DNA of 64,000 nucleotides, taken from Cheiracanthium punctorium. Taxonomy: Eukaryota; Arthropoda; Arachnida; Araneae; Cheiracanthiidae. Positions within the stretch are counted from its first letter, which is position 1; each line of letters starts with the position of its first letter. This document shows, in pieces, positions 22,901-34,793 of the stretch. The DNA is taken from assembly GCA_038373885.1 (NCBI GenBank), contig JAWZYV010001796.1:583501-647500 (forward strand), written 5' to 3'. The position numbers and the translations under genes were made by a program. The notes under the pieces are model-generated. The model had not been told where the DNA came from. It saw only the letters and a program-made list of their open reading frames with translations, and did not search any database.

Positions 22901-24950
22901 TTTCGGACGTAGCAGCTGACAAAAATCCCACCCTTAAATCAATAGGATCTAGAGGGCGAGATCGTTTAACTGCACGACCTTAAAAGTATTACGCTGGAAA
23001 TCTTGTTAATCCGCTTGTAGCACAGCCTCCTTCCTCTTCCAAAACTAAACTAGTAAAGACAGTTTTATTGAGGGGATTTCGAAAGAGGCGTAGAGGTTTC
23101 AGGCGTCCACATGGTGCTTTCACACAATTTATTAATGCAGAGTTATCTTCCGAATAATTGTTATTTGTCGTGTCATCATAAAAGAGGGGTACTGAATTGA
23201 TTTTAATGATAATGATGATTTCGAAGACATAAAAACCTCTACAGGGAGCAACTGTTAGATTTGCGTGAAACATTGCGATACCACAGTTAGTGTGGATGCA
23301 TTTCTGAAGATTGTAAAAAACAAAAATATATTCGATGTCTCAATTAAGGTTTACAGAACATCTGGTATGAATAAAGAATACTTAGATGACTCTGAATTGT
23401 ATAGTATGCTAGGATTTCAGACGCTATCTTCTCGCACCAATTAACAATCATATGAAAAGAGCATTAAAGGAATAGTCAACATTTCAACTACTGTTAAAAA
23501 ATCTGTTTATTTATAGCTTTATGTTGAAATGTATAGTTTAGAAGTTGTTGTTTTTTTTATATCCTACAATAAACGGAACATAAGCCTATTATGTATTAAA
23601 TTTTATCGAGAAACTGGACAGGCGCGATTAAGCGTTAATTTGTTTATTAACAGAAAGCGGGAACAGGTCTTTTTGGTCACCCAATGATAGATGCTACAGA
23701 ATTATTTAGATCAACCCCCACCTTTCTTAGGCTCTTGAAACACTACTGTTTTTATATTATGAGATCATACTTAAGGATAAAATCTGTCAGTTGTTTAAAT
23801 TTGTTACCCTGTTTTTAAATAGCGGCTTAGAAGAAAAAAAATAAATTAATCCACTATACTAAATATTAATAAGATAGTCAAGACAAAATCTTTACGTGAA
23901 GAGTTGAATCTCAAAAGGCTTAGAAAGAAAAAACGAAGTATTATAATAGGAAAAAGTTTGCAAAATTATCAGTGCCATAATTCAATATATCTTAGTTTTA
24001 CACTCGTTAGAATAAATGAGCAAATTTAATAGATATACTGTGATTATAGTGAAGGAGTTAATCCAGTTTATTTAGAAAAAATATAATTCGCCTTTTTTTT
24101 TCTTTATACTTAAAGCAGCATTTTTCTTAAGAATCTTCTTATTTATATACAGTTTTTATAAAATCCTAAACATTTAATCCTCTTTACTCTCATTTGGAAG
24201 TTTATCTAAGAGAGATTTTCGCCGCTCAAACAATTCCATAACAGCTGACAAAAATCCCACATTTAAGTAAATGGGGTTAGGAACTATAGTCAGTGGATAA
24301 TCAGACTGTGGAATCTAAAAATATTAAGTTAAGAAAATTTGCCAAACTGCCTATATCTCACTACCTATCTTTAAAAATTGAACTCAGTGAGATAATTTTA
24401 CGAACGCTAAGAAAAGAAATTCTGAATTCAAGAATCCACGTGGCGTATTCCCACCATTTAATGGATTTATTTTTTTTCAAATTATTTTTTTTTTCGAAAA
24501 AGCTTTAAAAAAGAAGAAAAAGACCTTTTTTAAGTGATACTTTTACGGATTTCAACAGGTTTGTAGCAGAATTCCAGAAAACTACAAATGAATACAAAGC
24601 ATTTCACTATGAGCTGATCTAAATGCAAAAGTTTGTATTTGCGTGTATGTTCGTTGTCCAAATCCGCACTGTTCTATTAGTCATCTTTAAACTTTACACG
24701 CACACACACATATATAGAACGATATCGAGAAAGCCATGTGACTAAATTTCCGAAAATCAATCCGTTCTCTAATTTTTAGCGTTTTTTCTGCTATTTTCAG
24801 ATCCATGAATTTCCGATTTTCGATAGATTATAAAAGTGGACAATTCAGTTTTCTACTTTACTAGTTTAATACTGCTCTTTGGAAAAATCCTTCCATTTCG
24901 CTTTCTTAAAGTTCCAAGATATCTTCTTACGGTTCACTAAATTCAGTTTT
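19978..24950. other. A+T-rich stretch without recognisable genes
   Basis: No coding signal, RNA gene or bounded transposon is supported in these 5 kb. Two short related blocks, CAGCTGACAAAAATCCCACC at 22914 and its relative at 24244, followed by TTAA-GT-AATRGGGTTAGG-like sequence, point to an old interspersed repeat. The segment 21080-21240 is less A+T-rich but shows no motif I can name. Confidence 0.5.
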
Positions 24951-24956
24951 AAACTT

Positions 24957-25310
24957 TCAGTCGTAATCCTGGTCCGAACCTGTGTCACGACGACGGCCGA
25001 ACCTATGTCCCGATCCGAGGTCCTCAAGTGCATCTCTGTGCGTATAGGGGGACAGGTCTGTTGCAACGCAGGGGGGGGGGTCAGGCCTAGAACCAGTGCC
25101 GTTGTAGTGTACGAAGATGTTGGGGTCTGAAATGGTAAAAATCAAGTCAATAGGGTTAGAATTTAAGAGGTCGTCGACCTCCTTTTCAGCTGCGTTAGAA
25201 TCCTGATATCCCCATCTTTTTAGAGCGGGCGTTAAAATCACCTATCAGTATCGTTCCTCCTGAAAATTCTAGTTAGTGACAGATTAACATTCCAAATTTC
25301 TGCTCCAATA
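24957..25310 (-). pseudogene. LINE endonuclease (EEP) domain fragment
   Basis: On the minus strand the sequence reads SGGTILIGDFNARS. After a one-base frameshift it continues WGYQDSNAAEKEVDDLLNSN and DLIFTISDPNIFVHYNGTGS, ending with the LEDLGSGHR part. The GDFNA motif and the later SGHR region are hallmarks of the apurinic-like endonuclease domain that nicks target DNA in non-LTR retrotransposons. Only the second half of the domain is present, and neither the reverse transcriptase nor the ORF1 part follows. It lies just downstream, in the same orientation, of the C-terminal LINE fragment at 25385-26310. Either two LINE copies were joined or one element was rearranged. Confidence 0.75.
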
Positions 25311-25384
25311 GAGTGGTTATTCTCACGGACTGGAGGGTGGTGCTCCAGGATATTGGTTCTGGGCTTCCGAGGAGATAATTCTTC

Positions 25385-26310
25385 TTCTTCTTCAGCCAGC
25401 GCCGTCTGGACTTGGCTGTTGGGCTATTTTCCTGCGAACCTCCCTATACCGTTGGTAAATGTCAGAGGGCAGGTGCTGAAGTAATGAACAGGAGAGCAAA
25501 CGCTCACGGTCCATCAGGGAAGAAAGACAGAGAGGGCAAATGTCAGAAGGCCCCAGGCGAAGGGGGGGCTGGAGGTAGTCGTGCCCGGTGGCAAGACAGG
25601 ATTGGGCTACGGCCTTGGACCCTTCCAGGTGGCCAGGGACTCCCGCGTTCACCGAGGCTTAACCCATTTGTGCCTGGATATTTTTGCGACTTTCTTCGAT
25701 TTTTACTGATAACAGAAATAATAGATCATTTTCTGATGTCAACTTCTTGAACAAGGGGTGATTTCTTTTAAAATCATTATGCATAAAAATCGAAATATCA
25801 ACATCCTACTAGGTCATGTTAAAATATTTTGTAGAGTTGAGGCTCGATACTCATGAATAAAGGCTAGGAAAAATAAATAACGTTTTCGACTCATAGCGAA
25901 AATGCCGTCCCAAAAAAGGACACCAGGCATAAATGGGTTAAGGTAGAGGTGGTGGAGGAGATGAGAGATGATTTTATTTTGTGCAGCTCGGAGAGCTGGT
26001 CTAATTGGCTTTTCCGAGGCTGCACTAAGCTTAGTCAAGCCATCGGCTCTTTCATTGCCCGGGATGTCGACTTGGCTTGGGATCCCATTGAAGAACAACA
26101 TTCCAGCCGTGTTCGATAAGTTCAGCCAGTCTGGCTCTGCAAATAACAGTGAGAAGACAGTCGGTGGGGGTATTGTTGCTCAGGGCAGAAACTGCCGCTT
26201 GGTAGTCGAAGACAACGCGGTCGGTTGGGACGGAGAGGGAGAGAAGGCTAGTAGCATCTTCATGAATGGCACAGACCTCGCCGTCAAAGTTGCTGCCATT
26301 ACTTCCTACA
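25385..26310 (-). pseudogene. LINE RNase H and C-terminal zinc-knuckle fragment
   Basis: On the minus strand, from 26310 leftward, the RNase H1-type domain is readable: DGEVCAIHEDATSLLSL, then VVFDYQAAVSALSNN, LAELIEHGWNVVLQW and, after a frameshift, VDIPGNERADGLTKLSAAS. These cover acidic residues of the RNase H site. A TTAA-flanked MITE (25664-25937) interrupts the gene in HLYL. Beyond it come SCLATGHDYLQ and ICPLC...SC, a CCHC-like motif in which the His appears replaced, then QRYREVRRKI and a stop at about 25392. The family is an RNase H-bearing non-LTR retrotransposon (I/R1/jockey-like group). The fragment is 5'-truncated, frameshifted and dead. A plus-strand open frame over 25968-26300 is only its antisense shadow. 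Confidence 0.8.
25664..25937. mobile_element. piggyBac-like MITE, 274 bp, inside the LINE fragment
   Basis: The element is flanked by TTAA at 25660-25663 and 25938-25941. Its ends are CCCATTTGTGCCTGG and, reversed, CCCATTTATGCCTGG. TTAA duplication with a CCCNTTTGTGCC terminus is typical of piggyBac relatives. A diverged copy lies at 57600-57856. It splits the RNase H/zinc-knuckle pseudogene, so it inserted after that LINE copy. Confidence 0.85.
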
Positions 26311-26935
26311 GCCCTACAGCTCTCGAAATGGTAAAAATCCTTGAAGAGATCCTTGAATGCCGAACACTCTTAGAAGAATTGAAAATAGGGGGGGGAGTGG
26401 GAGGGTGTAAAGAAATTGCCTTACAATGGATTCCCGGACATTGTGGTCTATATGAAAACGACCAGGACGACAAAATTGCAAAAAAAAGAGTACAGAAATT
26501 CTTCAGAAGATATCTACTCATTGTTTCTTTGTAAAATTATGTATTCGTAAATCACTGAATTTAAAACGGAGAGAACTTACTAAATGTGTCTCAAATAACA
26601 GCTGGAGAGACTTTCTAGAGAGAAAGATAGTGGACGAACTACGGAACAAAGCGGTGGCCAGTTTTAGGTTAGATATTGGTTACGATTGTTTAGCGAGCCA
26701 TCCCTTTCGTATTGGCCTTTTCACCAACCCAAATTGCCCACTCTCTGAGTTAAATGAGGATTTGGACAGGACCCACATCGGAAGATGCCCGGAGCTGCGT
26801 GGAGCCTCTGGGCCGGAGCGGTATTGGAGTGCTAGAGGTCGAATGATGAGATATTGGCTTTTCACATTTTACAGTGTTATTATTTGCCTGTTAAATGTTT
26901 TTCTTATTCTCTGCCATTAGAAATAAAAAAAAAGT
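26300..26935 (+). pseudogene. Second LINE 3' fragment, opposite orientation
   Basis: Plus-strand frames show EILECRTLLEELKI, KEIALQWIPGHCGLYEN and QDDKIAKK (the end of an RNase H domain). After a frameshift they show SLNLKRRELTKCVSNNSWRD, LDIGYDCLASHPFRIGLF, NCPL...H.GRCPEL and GPERYWSARGRMM, the C-terminal CCHC-like region. One Cys of the CPLC motif reads Ser. A hydrophobic tail and an A-rich 3' end (26921-26933) follow. The fragment is 5'-truncated and meets the minus-strand LINE head to head near 26300. The sequences differ enough that the two are separate subfamilies rather than one copy folded back. Confidence 0.75.
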
Positions 26936-28600
26936 TTAATGCTACATTAGATAATAATGTAAATTATTGCTTAATGTTACAAAAGTAATACTATAAGAAA
27001 TACATATGTCGACATATCTTATATCGTCTACGTTATTCATAAAGAACATTTTGAAAATAATTTCTCCCTTTCTATTCATTTTCATTCCCTGCTTCATTAA
27101 ATTTTAATAAAAAATGCAAGCAATATTATTTCTCAATCACGAGTTTCGTTCGAATTCCGTTGAAGTACTCCAAGTATCCCCGAGTGCACTTTACTTTGAA
27201 AATGCAAAATTAGTGACAAAAGGAAAAGTCTGTTTAAAGTATGTGTGCATGTTCATTTAAATCTATACATAGGTCGTTCTAAAAAATTACACTTTCGCCG
27301 TTTAATGAGTGTTAAATAAAAGTCTTTTTTTACAACTTTTAGTTATTATTAGCCAGAAAAGTAGTTCTTCAAATAAAATGTATTAATATACATGCATTAG
27401 TACACTTTTTCTCATTGTAAGCAGCAAAATTTATTTTTTGCATTTTAGAAAAAATAAATGTGTCCATTGGCTGTTACTAGACATTAAATTTAAGTAACAA
27501 ATGAAAGTAAAATAATCATTCTAGTTTTATACACATAAATTGGCAAGTAACGAGTATCATAAATGTCTGTTGTATTTCAATACCTTTCTTCAAAATAATT
27601 ATTAATGTATGTCCACTCTACGTTTAATCAAGACAGTACAATTTTCCTTGATAAAAAGAAATAAAGATCATTATTTTACAAAAAAAAATTTATTGTGCTC
27701 TTGTTACTGGATTATAATGAAGTATACTTTAAGTATCTCAATGCAAAAATTAAAACAGATTTTAAGTTACACTCTCGTTAACAGAGTGGCCAATAAACAC
27801 ATACTTCACTTGGTGTTTACATATTTCTTTTATTCTATTTAGGCCTGACTTATCATCAAGCTTCATAAGGCATAAGAAGGCATTTAACTTTAATTTTAGT
27901 GATGCGTTTAACATGAAGAAGGTAACATATAGTCATAAGGTATCATATAGTAACATAACATAGGTAGGTAACATATAGTGACATAATATTGAATAAATGA
28001 AATCTTCTGAAATATTATACAATTTATTTTCTTCAAAAAAAAAAAAATCATTCAAATGCAGTTGGCTGTCATGCAAAAAATTAATGACAACAAGAAGCAA
28101 CCATTTATTAAGGCATATTCGTATGTTGGGAAATTCAGCTTCGAAAATTTGGTAATATATTGGGCATTTACAAAAACAAAATTCTTGGGACAAAATATAA
28201 TAAACAGTAGAAAGAAAGTTGCTGAATAAATGTAGTTATCATAGTGTGTAAAATATGCAGAAATATAACCTTTTATTAGCTGTGCCATTAACAGAAAATC
28301 ATTTTATTTCAATAACTCTTTTAGTATTTTGTTTTCAATTTTATGTAGATGTCCACTAGGTAAACATTGTAAGGGCAAGCAATTTTGAGTGCTAAACGAA
28401 GTAATAAATACTTCGTTTATATTTAAAACGATAGCTTAGGGATTTTTAATTTAAAATAAGCCAAATAGAGAGTATACTAAAACTACCTTCTTTTTGAAAA
28501 ACTTTATGCCTGAGTTATATCAATAAACAAAAATGTCATATGCCATTGAATGCAAGGGCGATGATTTGCTACTTTTTTTTTTTAAGAATACGAATTAACA
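26936..28600. other. A+T-rich stretch without recognisable genes
   Basis: No gene is seen. A local ACATATAGT-like repeat (AACATATAGTNNCATAA) occurs three times at 27925-27990. Confidence 0.55.
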
Positions 28601-29130
28601 GCTCGGTGGTACAATAGGTTCATCATCTCGCCCCTGTAACGGTAATTAATTAAAAATTAATAATTATTACTTTCAGTTTTAATTGCATCTTTACTATGTT
28701 TGTACTCTCTGATCTATAATATTTCTGGTGACTCTAGTTCAGTCAATACTTTCCTGGAATATTTCCTTTAACATTCCAAAGTCAATGAAAGTGACGACTA
28801 TGAATAATTTAATTCTCAACCGCTCCTAACATGCTCAATAGCATTTGAGTGAGTAAAAAAAACTTTTATCAAAGTCAGCAGGTCTATTCTAGCTCAGTTC
28901 GAATCTAATCGGTGGTTAGCTTTCAATTTTCTCGACCCAGTTGTTCGTTATCGACTGCCCTAACAACTTCTGGCGTATCCCTAACCATATTTACCCAATC
29001 ACAAGAGCCCGTTAACGCTCCTCCCTAAGGTTTCTCCGCAAGGAGGGACAAATTTAACGACTTGGCTTTTCAACCGATCCAGGGAGAATCGACCTCGAGG
29101 GGCACTAATGACGATATTTTCGGGTGACAA
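28601..29130. repeat. Less A+T-rich unclassified segment, possibly SINE-derived
   Basis: Base composition shifts clearly from 28905 to 29110 compared with both flanks. CAGTTCGAATCTAATCGG (28896-28913) resembles a pol III B box, but no convincing A box or tail can be fixed. It is an unnamed repeat candidate. Confidence 0.3.
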
Positions 29131-30229
29131 TTTTCTTCAAAGAACTAAAGATAGGCAATAAGACAGTCCAAATCTAATTAACAACTTCTTTTGTACTGTA
29201 CAGAAATAAAAAAAATACTGTAACATAGTAAGTGTATGAACTTTTATGTTTCTTTTTATGAACGCGATTTTAACGAGCACTGAGTAATAGGGACTACAGC
29301 GAGTTGGACTATATTTTTAAATAATTTTGTGTTTTTGAGCAAAATAGAATTTTGTGCATAGAGTTAAAATTAAATTCAAGTAACAGAATTCAAAATATTG
29401 ACATTTCAGACTTATTTCCAAGTGAATAAAGCTATTCAATACACCAATCTAGGCATTTGACAGAGGATCAACTTTTGAGTTTAGCATAAATTAAATTTCC
29501 TTCGCTGTTTAAACTTTCCTCCAGTAGATTGAGATGCGTTTTTGGGATTCTCCGTTCGCTAGCTTAAGTGGGGAATGAGGAGTCTTGAAAATTAAGAGTT
29601 CGTTAGGTAATCTGTAAGACTACCAAGACTTGGTTACTCTTTAATTAGACTGTTAGACTCAATGTTTTCGAAAACTAATTTATTGCCTCTTCAAGAGCTG
29701 CAAGAGCTGAAGAATTTAATATACAATTTTGTCCGTCTAGGTACGGAAAAGGAAGATTGATCAGATGAGAAAAAGCTTCTAAATAAGCGCTGTTGTTTTT
29801 ACAATGATTATTATATAAAAAAAAAAAATGTGCATGGTTTAGTAAAATGGGTATAAAAGCAAGCATTTTTGTATTCATGGGCTATTTACTTTTATGTATG
29901 ATGTTAAACTTTCAACTTTTTAATGATTTTTTTATGAAAAGCCATCATGTCCTTCAAAAGCAAAAAGAAGTATATTATTTATATAAGTTCTAAATGCAAA
30001 AATATTAAACTATAAGAGATGTTTTTCCATTTTAAGAGCTTTATTAAAAGCTGTTTTCTCCATAACGGTGTGGTAAAATTGATAATAGATTTTTAAAAAG
30101 CCAAAAGAATTTATGCACTTTATAAAATTTTATCTATTTTCCATCACCACTTTATTCAAATTAAAAAGATTATAGTCGGGGATGTAGATTAAGGTTTTGG
30201 ATAAATATTTTATTCCGAAATTTTATTTT
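29131..30229. other. A+T-rich stretch without recognisable genes
   Basis: Nothing recognised. Confidence 0.55.
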
Positions 30230-30725
30230 TGCAGCGTAAAATGGGTGGGTATTTTGTTTTAAATAAAAATACGAATAAGTTGTTTTAAAATAATTTTTAG
30301 TCTGTATTTCCTGATATTAGTAGGTCACATTTATCAGGAGCATTTGGAAACATAATATCAACTAAGCCTAATAGTATACCTATCAAACCCCCACACTAAA
30401 AAATAAATAGAAATAAATATACTTTAGAAATTCTTATTTTTTCTAATGATAATTTTCCAGACCTTTTTAAATTGAAAATAATGAGAGAACTTCTCAAATT
30501 ATTACAAATGTAATAGTTCCTTGGAAGTTTCTGGAGACACACGAGACAAGAAATTAATAAGCAGATAAAAGCTAATATTTTGTTTCCAAATGTAGTTAAT
30601 AAACTTTTTAATGAATATAAATCTTGCCAACTAAAGTCTGAAAATATCGGTTAAAATTAGAAAAATTATGTATACTTTTGATGAAAAAAATACCTAGCCA
30701 TTTTATCTAACCATATACCCTATAC
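30230..30725 (-). mobile_element. Long-TIR MITE, second copy
   Basis: This is the reverse-complement relative of 3141-3632, full length by that comparison. Read on the minus strand it starts GTATAGGGTATATGGTTAGA and ends TACCCACCCATTTTACGC. The two copies are well diverged. It has no gene. Confidence 0.55.
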
Positions 30726-30765
30726 ATTCTATAAAGTTTTTAGCTTGCAAAAGTAACTGTCCAGT

Positions 30766-30960
30766 TCAGCCTTTGGTACTCAGTGCTAGCTTGAGAGTGT
30801 TATGCACGTTAGGCCTAGGTTTAAATCCCGACGAGTGCTAACGAGTCCTGCCTGAGTGAATGTTGGAGGCTTTTTTTTTCCCCCAAGCTGAAGTGGTTTG
30901 GCATTTTGTACCACACCAAACTGTGGTTAAGCTGAGTACCTTCTTTATGTGTATTATTAT
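30766..30960 (+). repeat. tRNA-derived SINE
   Basis: TGGTACTCAGTGCTAGC (30774-30790) is a good A box. GGTTTAAATCCCG (30818-30830) is a B box with C-to-T decay, at normal distance. A tRNA-unrelated body follows, with a T run (30871-30879) and an imperfect palindrome around GTGGTTTGG / CCAAACTGTGG. This is the best-preserved SINE-like piece in the window. Confidence 0.6.
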
Positions 30961-32575
30961 ACATAATTAAAATTACGTTTTATCACCAGTTATTTGGTAA
31001 GTAACTTTATTATTAGAGGTTTCTTTTATCTTTTAAACGGTAAAATATTATTTAATCATTTTTCAGTGAGAAAATATACTTCTTATTAGATTATAGTAAA
31101 CAATCTGGTAGTTATATGTTTTATAAAATAGAGAGCTTCCAAGACATTCATAGTGTGCACAATAAGCACGTATAAATAAAAAAAAAATATTTAACTCTAT
31201 TAATAATGTTAAAAGCCAATAATATAGAATTTTTATGCCAACTATTAATACTTACTTACAATGCTTTAATTTTTAACAATACGTTTTAAAGCTTGTTCAT
31301 ACATGTAATATTTTAACAAATGTTTATATGAATAAAACTGCGCATACGTTTGATAAAACTAATTAATTTCATTGCACTAACATATAATTTGCTTAGAATA
31401 CTTATAAAATATTCGTACCGAAAGTTTTTGAATCGTATACAAATCCTAAATTTATTTTTCAGAAGAAGCAAAGTTTCCTAAGGGAGCAATTTAGGCGGAA
31501 CATTTTTAAGTTGAAGAAAAATAGTTTTCAAAGAAAAATCTGGACTATGATTAATAGCGTGTCTCAAGTAATTATCCATGCTTTATAGAAGAAAGTTTTT
31601 CACATATAAATATTTAATGATCGAAAGAATCTACAAAAGTTTACAATTTTTGTCTATTTATTTTTATATATTTATTAAAGCAAATGTCATTTTTGTGAGA
31701 AGACAGTTATTGATATACACTCTAGAAATTGATCGATGCTAATTTTTTTTTCTTTTTTTGAGAAATCTATAATTTCACTTGTTTGAGTTTTAGGAATGAC
31801 GTACAAAATTTTTCAAGCTAAAATGGAACAAAGGATGAGCATCCAGGAAGAAGGGAATAGCATAATAAACTTTCAATGTTTATTAGAGATTTCATAAACA
31901 TTTCACAGAGATGTTAATATAAATGTACTATAAGAAATTGTTCTTAAAAAACAATATAACTAAGACATAATAAGCAACAATAGAAAACTACAGGGGAGCT
32001 GATTCCGCATAGCGGTTTCGATAAGTATGACCTACCATCATCAGTGCAAGAATGAAGCCTAGATCCTACATCGCCCACCAAAAGTGCTCTAAAATGTAGA
32101 ATGAAGAAACATACAAGTCAAGTTAAAAAGCATGAAATTGACAAAACAGCTGTCGGCAAACATTGCTGCGACGTTAATACAGCCCAGATCAACGGTGATT
32201 ATTTGTAATCCTTGTTTCCCCACTTTTGAATTAGATTTTTTAGAAGCTTTCGGGATATAAATGGTATTGTTAATGTAGATTTCCCTTTTTGATTTTTGGA
32301 AATCCCTCATTTTTTCCCACTTAGCTTTTCACGCTACTTTTTCCCCCGCGTCTTACTGCTTTCCCGTTGACAGTCGCATTTCTCTTCCCTGTACATAAAT
32401 CGAGCAAATATCCTTATTTCTTTTTTTCTAACCCGCCTAATGGTGCTTTGATCTTAAACGGAAACACGTTTCAGTTTATAAACCGTTGGAAACTTGAAAA
32501 ATTTTATTTTGTGCAGTTAGTTTCCAAAGATTTCCCGAACGATTTCAGTTTATTTAGTTTCGTTGCCTTGTGATG
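30961..32575. other. A+T-rich stretch without recognisable genes
   Basis: Nothing recognised. Confidence 0.55.
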
Positions 32576-32583
32576 GTGTAAAC

Positions 32584-32773
32584 CACATTTGGGCAAACGC
32601 CGGCCCGCGGGCCGGATGTGGCCCACCACTGCTTTTGATGATCCGGCCCTCGGAACATATCTAAACCCCATATAAAGCACTCAACATCCCATATAAATCC
32701 CAATTATATGGCCCGCGACATCGTTAACATCCTGAAGTTTGGCCCGCAACTTTTCAAAGGTTGCCCATACCTG
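32584..32773. mobile_element. hAT-like MITE with perfect 8-bp duplication
   Basis: GTGTAAAC is repeated at 32576-32583 and 32774-32781. The inner ends are imperfect inverted repeats with GGGCAAACG on the left and GGTTGCCCA on the right. A GC-rich GGCCCGCGGGCCGG core lies near the left end, and GGCCCGC blocks recur inside. The 190-bp element has no gene. An 8-bp duplication and a C-A...T-G type end support hAT. Confidence 0.85.
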
Positions 32774-32789
32774 GTGTAAACAAACGAGG

Positions 32790-33370
32790 CGTCGTCAAAT
32801 ATATAAAAAAAACGCACTTTCGAATTTACTAAAATAAAAAATCCGAGAAAGAAATTACCTTTGGAAAATTATATATCTCCGTGCAGTTTGCATCTTCATA
32901 TATCTTCTCCGAATAATAACAATGAAAACTTCTGCAAATGTTAAAAACACACGTGCTTCGGACACCATCTTGACATTAAACTAAGTAAACGAGCCTTGTT
33001 TGAAAATAAGTGCACCGAGTTTCGTTTGCGAACGGCTCAATTTGTAAACTAAATAAACTCAGTTTCCTTTCCGAAAGTCTTACAGGAAAACTCGTTACAC
33101 GAGTGTAACTGGTTTTTCGTTTCCGAATGGAGCCCGTATAAGCCATACTTAGGAAAACCAGTCTGGGGCATTAACACTCATTGGTGTTTTCTTATCTTAT
33201 GTCTTAAGTATTTAGCACCAAGCTGTGAATTTCATGTGAAAACAAATTTCAATTCCCACATCCATGGTAACCCCCCATGTACAATCGACCATGTTTTGAA
33301 TGTACAATAAATGATCAACCATTAAAGACGGTCGAATGTACGATTTTGTTAGAGAATATTTCTTTAATAT
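32790..33370. other. Stretch without recognisable genes
   Basis: Nothing recognised. 32980-33130 is less A+T-rich but has no motif I can name. Confidence 0.5.
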
Positions 33371-33639
33371 AGAGGAAGTTGGGATATGATGAAACACGGA
33401 GTACAATGAAACATGCTATCCAAAATCAATATAGGATTTGTCACAGAAAGTTGAAACTCATACCCTATTATACAAGTATGTGTTCCAGTTACTATTGTAA
33501 ATTGGAGACATACGCATTTTTAGAACAAGAAATATAGAAAATTAGTGGATTTTGCCGATTGAAAGTAAATTTCGCTACCAAAAGTAATTTTCCTTTACCT
33601 TCTTGTTTTCATATATATATATAGATAGATATATGTATT

Positions 33640-33870
33640 AAAAAGAGGGCTTTTCTGCGGTTTGGTGTGGTGTTGACGAGCAGAGGAGGCGAGGCAGCGC
33701 GACTGGGTAAGGACTCTGGCTTAGAGCCCCCCCCCCCCTGCTGGTGAATGAAATGAGACGGATTCCCAACTGCGATTACATAATTTTATTGGGTACTTCG
33801 ATACATGTTTCCATGGCAGTTGCAGTCAGGCGGGAGTCGCTCCTGGGATGATGTAGCCCCTTTCATTAAC
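33640..33870. repeat. Unclassified less A+T-rich insert within the pogo-like remnant
   Basis: The segment, with GAGGCGAGGCAGCGCGACTG and a C13 run at 33727-33739, differs sharply in composition from its surroundings. It has no readable protein and no clear ends. Confidence 0.3.
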
Positions 33871-34113
33871 TTTTGAGGTCGTGTCACATTATCCAAGCAT
33901 GTTGCAATTATTGACCCAACCTAAAATCTGGAGCGGTTTTTCAAGGTTTGTTATCTCTTTCAAGACGCTACAGTGACTGAACACTGGGGCTGTCTACAAA
34001 ATTACAAAAGGCTTCCAAGGGACTGTGTAGTAATTGCGGTTTTTGAAAGCAGATATTGTCCCTGAATTAAGTGCGTTTCCAACGTGAATTTTAGCGGCTT
34101 TTGATTTGCAATG

Positions 34114-34255
34114 ATTTATATATATATATAGTATATATATAATATATATATGTAGTATATATATATATGTAGTATATATGTGTATATATATGTAGTTATA
34201 ATAGTATTGATGTATAATATAAAATATTATTTATTAGCTATGATATATATATATA
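34114..34255. repeat. AT microsatellite, imperfect
   Basis: Runs of TATATA are interrupted by GTAGTATATA motifs. Confidence 0.85.
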
Positions 34256-34403
34256 ATAATATTAGGGGTAAATTCTTAGCTGTAACTCAATTTGGGGTAC
34301 AATAAAACATGTTTCATTGTATCCCGGCTGAATGCATTCACTTAAAATAAAGATTTAATATTAAATATTTATATTGAGATCGCCATAGAGCAAGTAAATA
34401 TAA

Positions 34404-34793
34404 CAAGGAATTAAGTGCCCTCTATCTTCTTCAGACTCTGAAGATGGTGACAATCCACATTGGCTTTCAACTAACAATCCCAACCGTACAGATTATGAGA
34501 TATTCTCACATAACATGTATGACACAAGCAGTATCGCTCTAAATGATTATGTTTTAATCAAGAAAGGTGAAATTAAACGTAAAGAAATGTACTCTTTTGA
34601 AGATATGATAAATTTTAATCAAACGGAATGCGAAGTTCTGTACGTCAAACGACTGAGCCCTGCCTTCAAATTTGTGAGTTCTCCGGAAACATGCATTTTT
34701 GAAAATTTTCAAACTGTATCAAAATTACCACCTCCTATTCCTTCACGTGACACAGAATGGAAAGCAGAAATGCTATTTTTGAATTCGATTTAA
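34404..34793 (+). pseudogene. C-terminal fragment of a pogo-like transposase
   Basis: The frame is open from 34404 to the stop at 34791-34793, about 129 codons, with the first Met at 34515. It starts with an acidic Ser-rich linker (SSSDSEDGDNPHW), then YDTSSIALNDYVLIKKG, ECEVLYVKRLSPAFKFVSSP and VSKLPPPIPSR. A 'DYVLIK ... EVLYVKRL ... F.FP' pattern is what I would expect of the C-terminal tail that follows the DDE domain in many pogo/Tigger-type transposases. Position inside the TA-flanked element supports this. It carries no catalytic residues and probably makes no functional protein. Confidence 0.5.

Noticed and set aside
25968..26300. Plus-strand open frame of more than 100 codons
   Set aside because: It is antisense to the minus-strand LINE RNase H domain, which carries the recognisable motifs. 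Only the part after about 26300 is a real plus-strand LINE.
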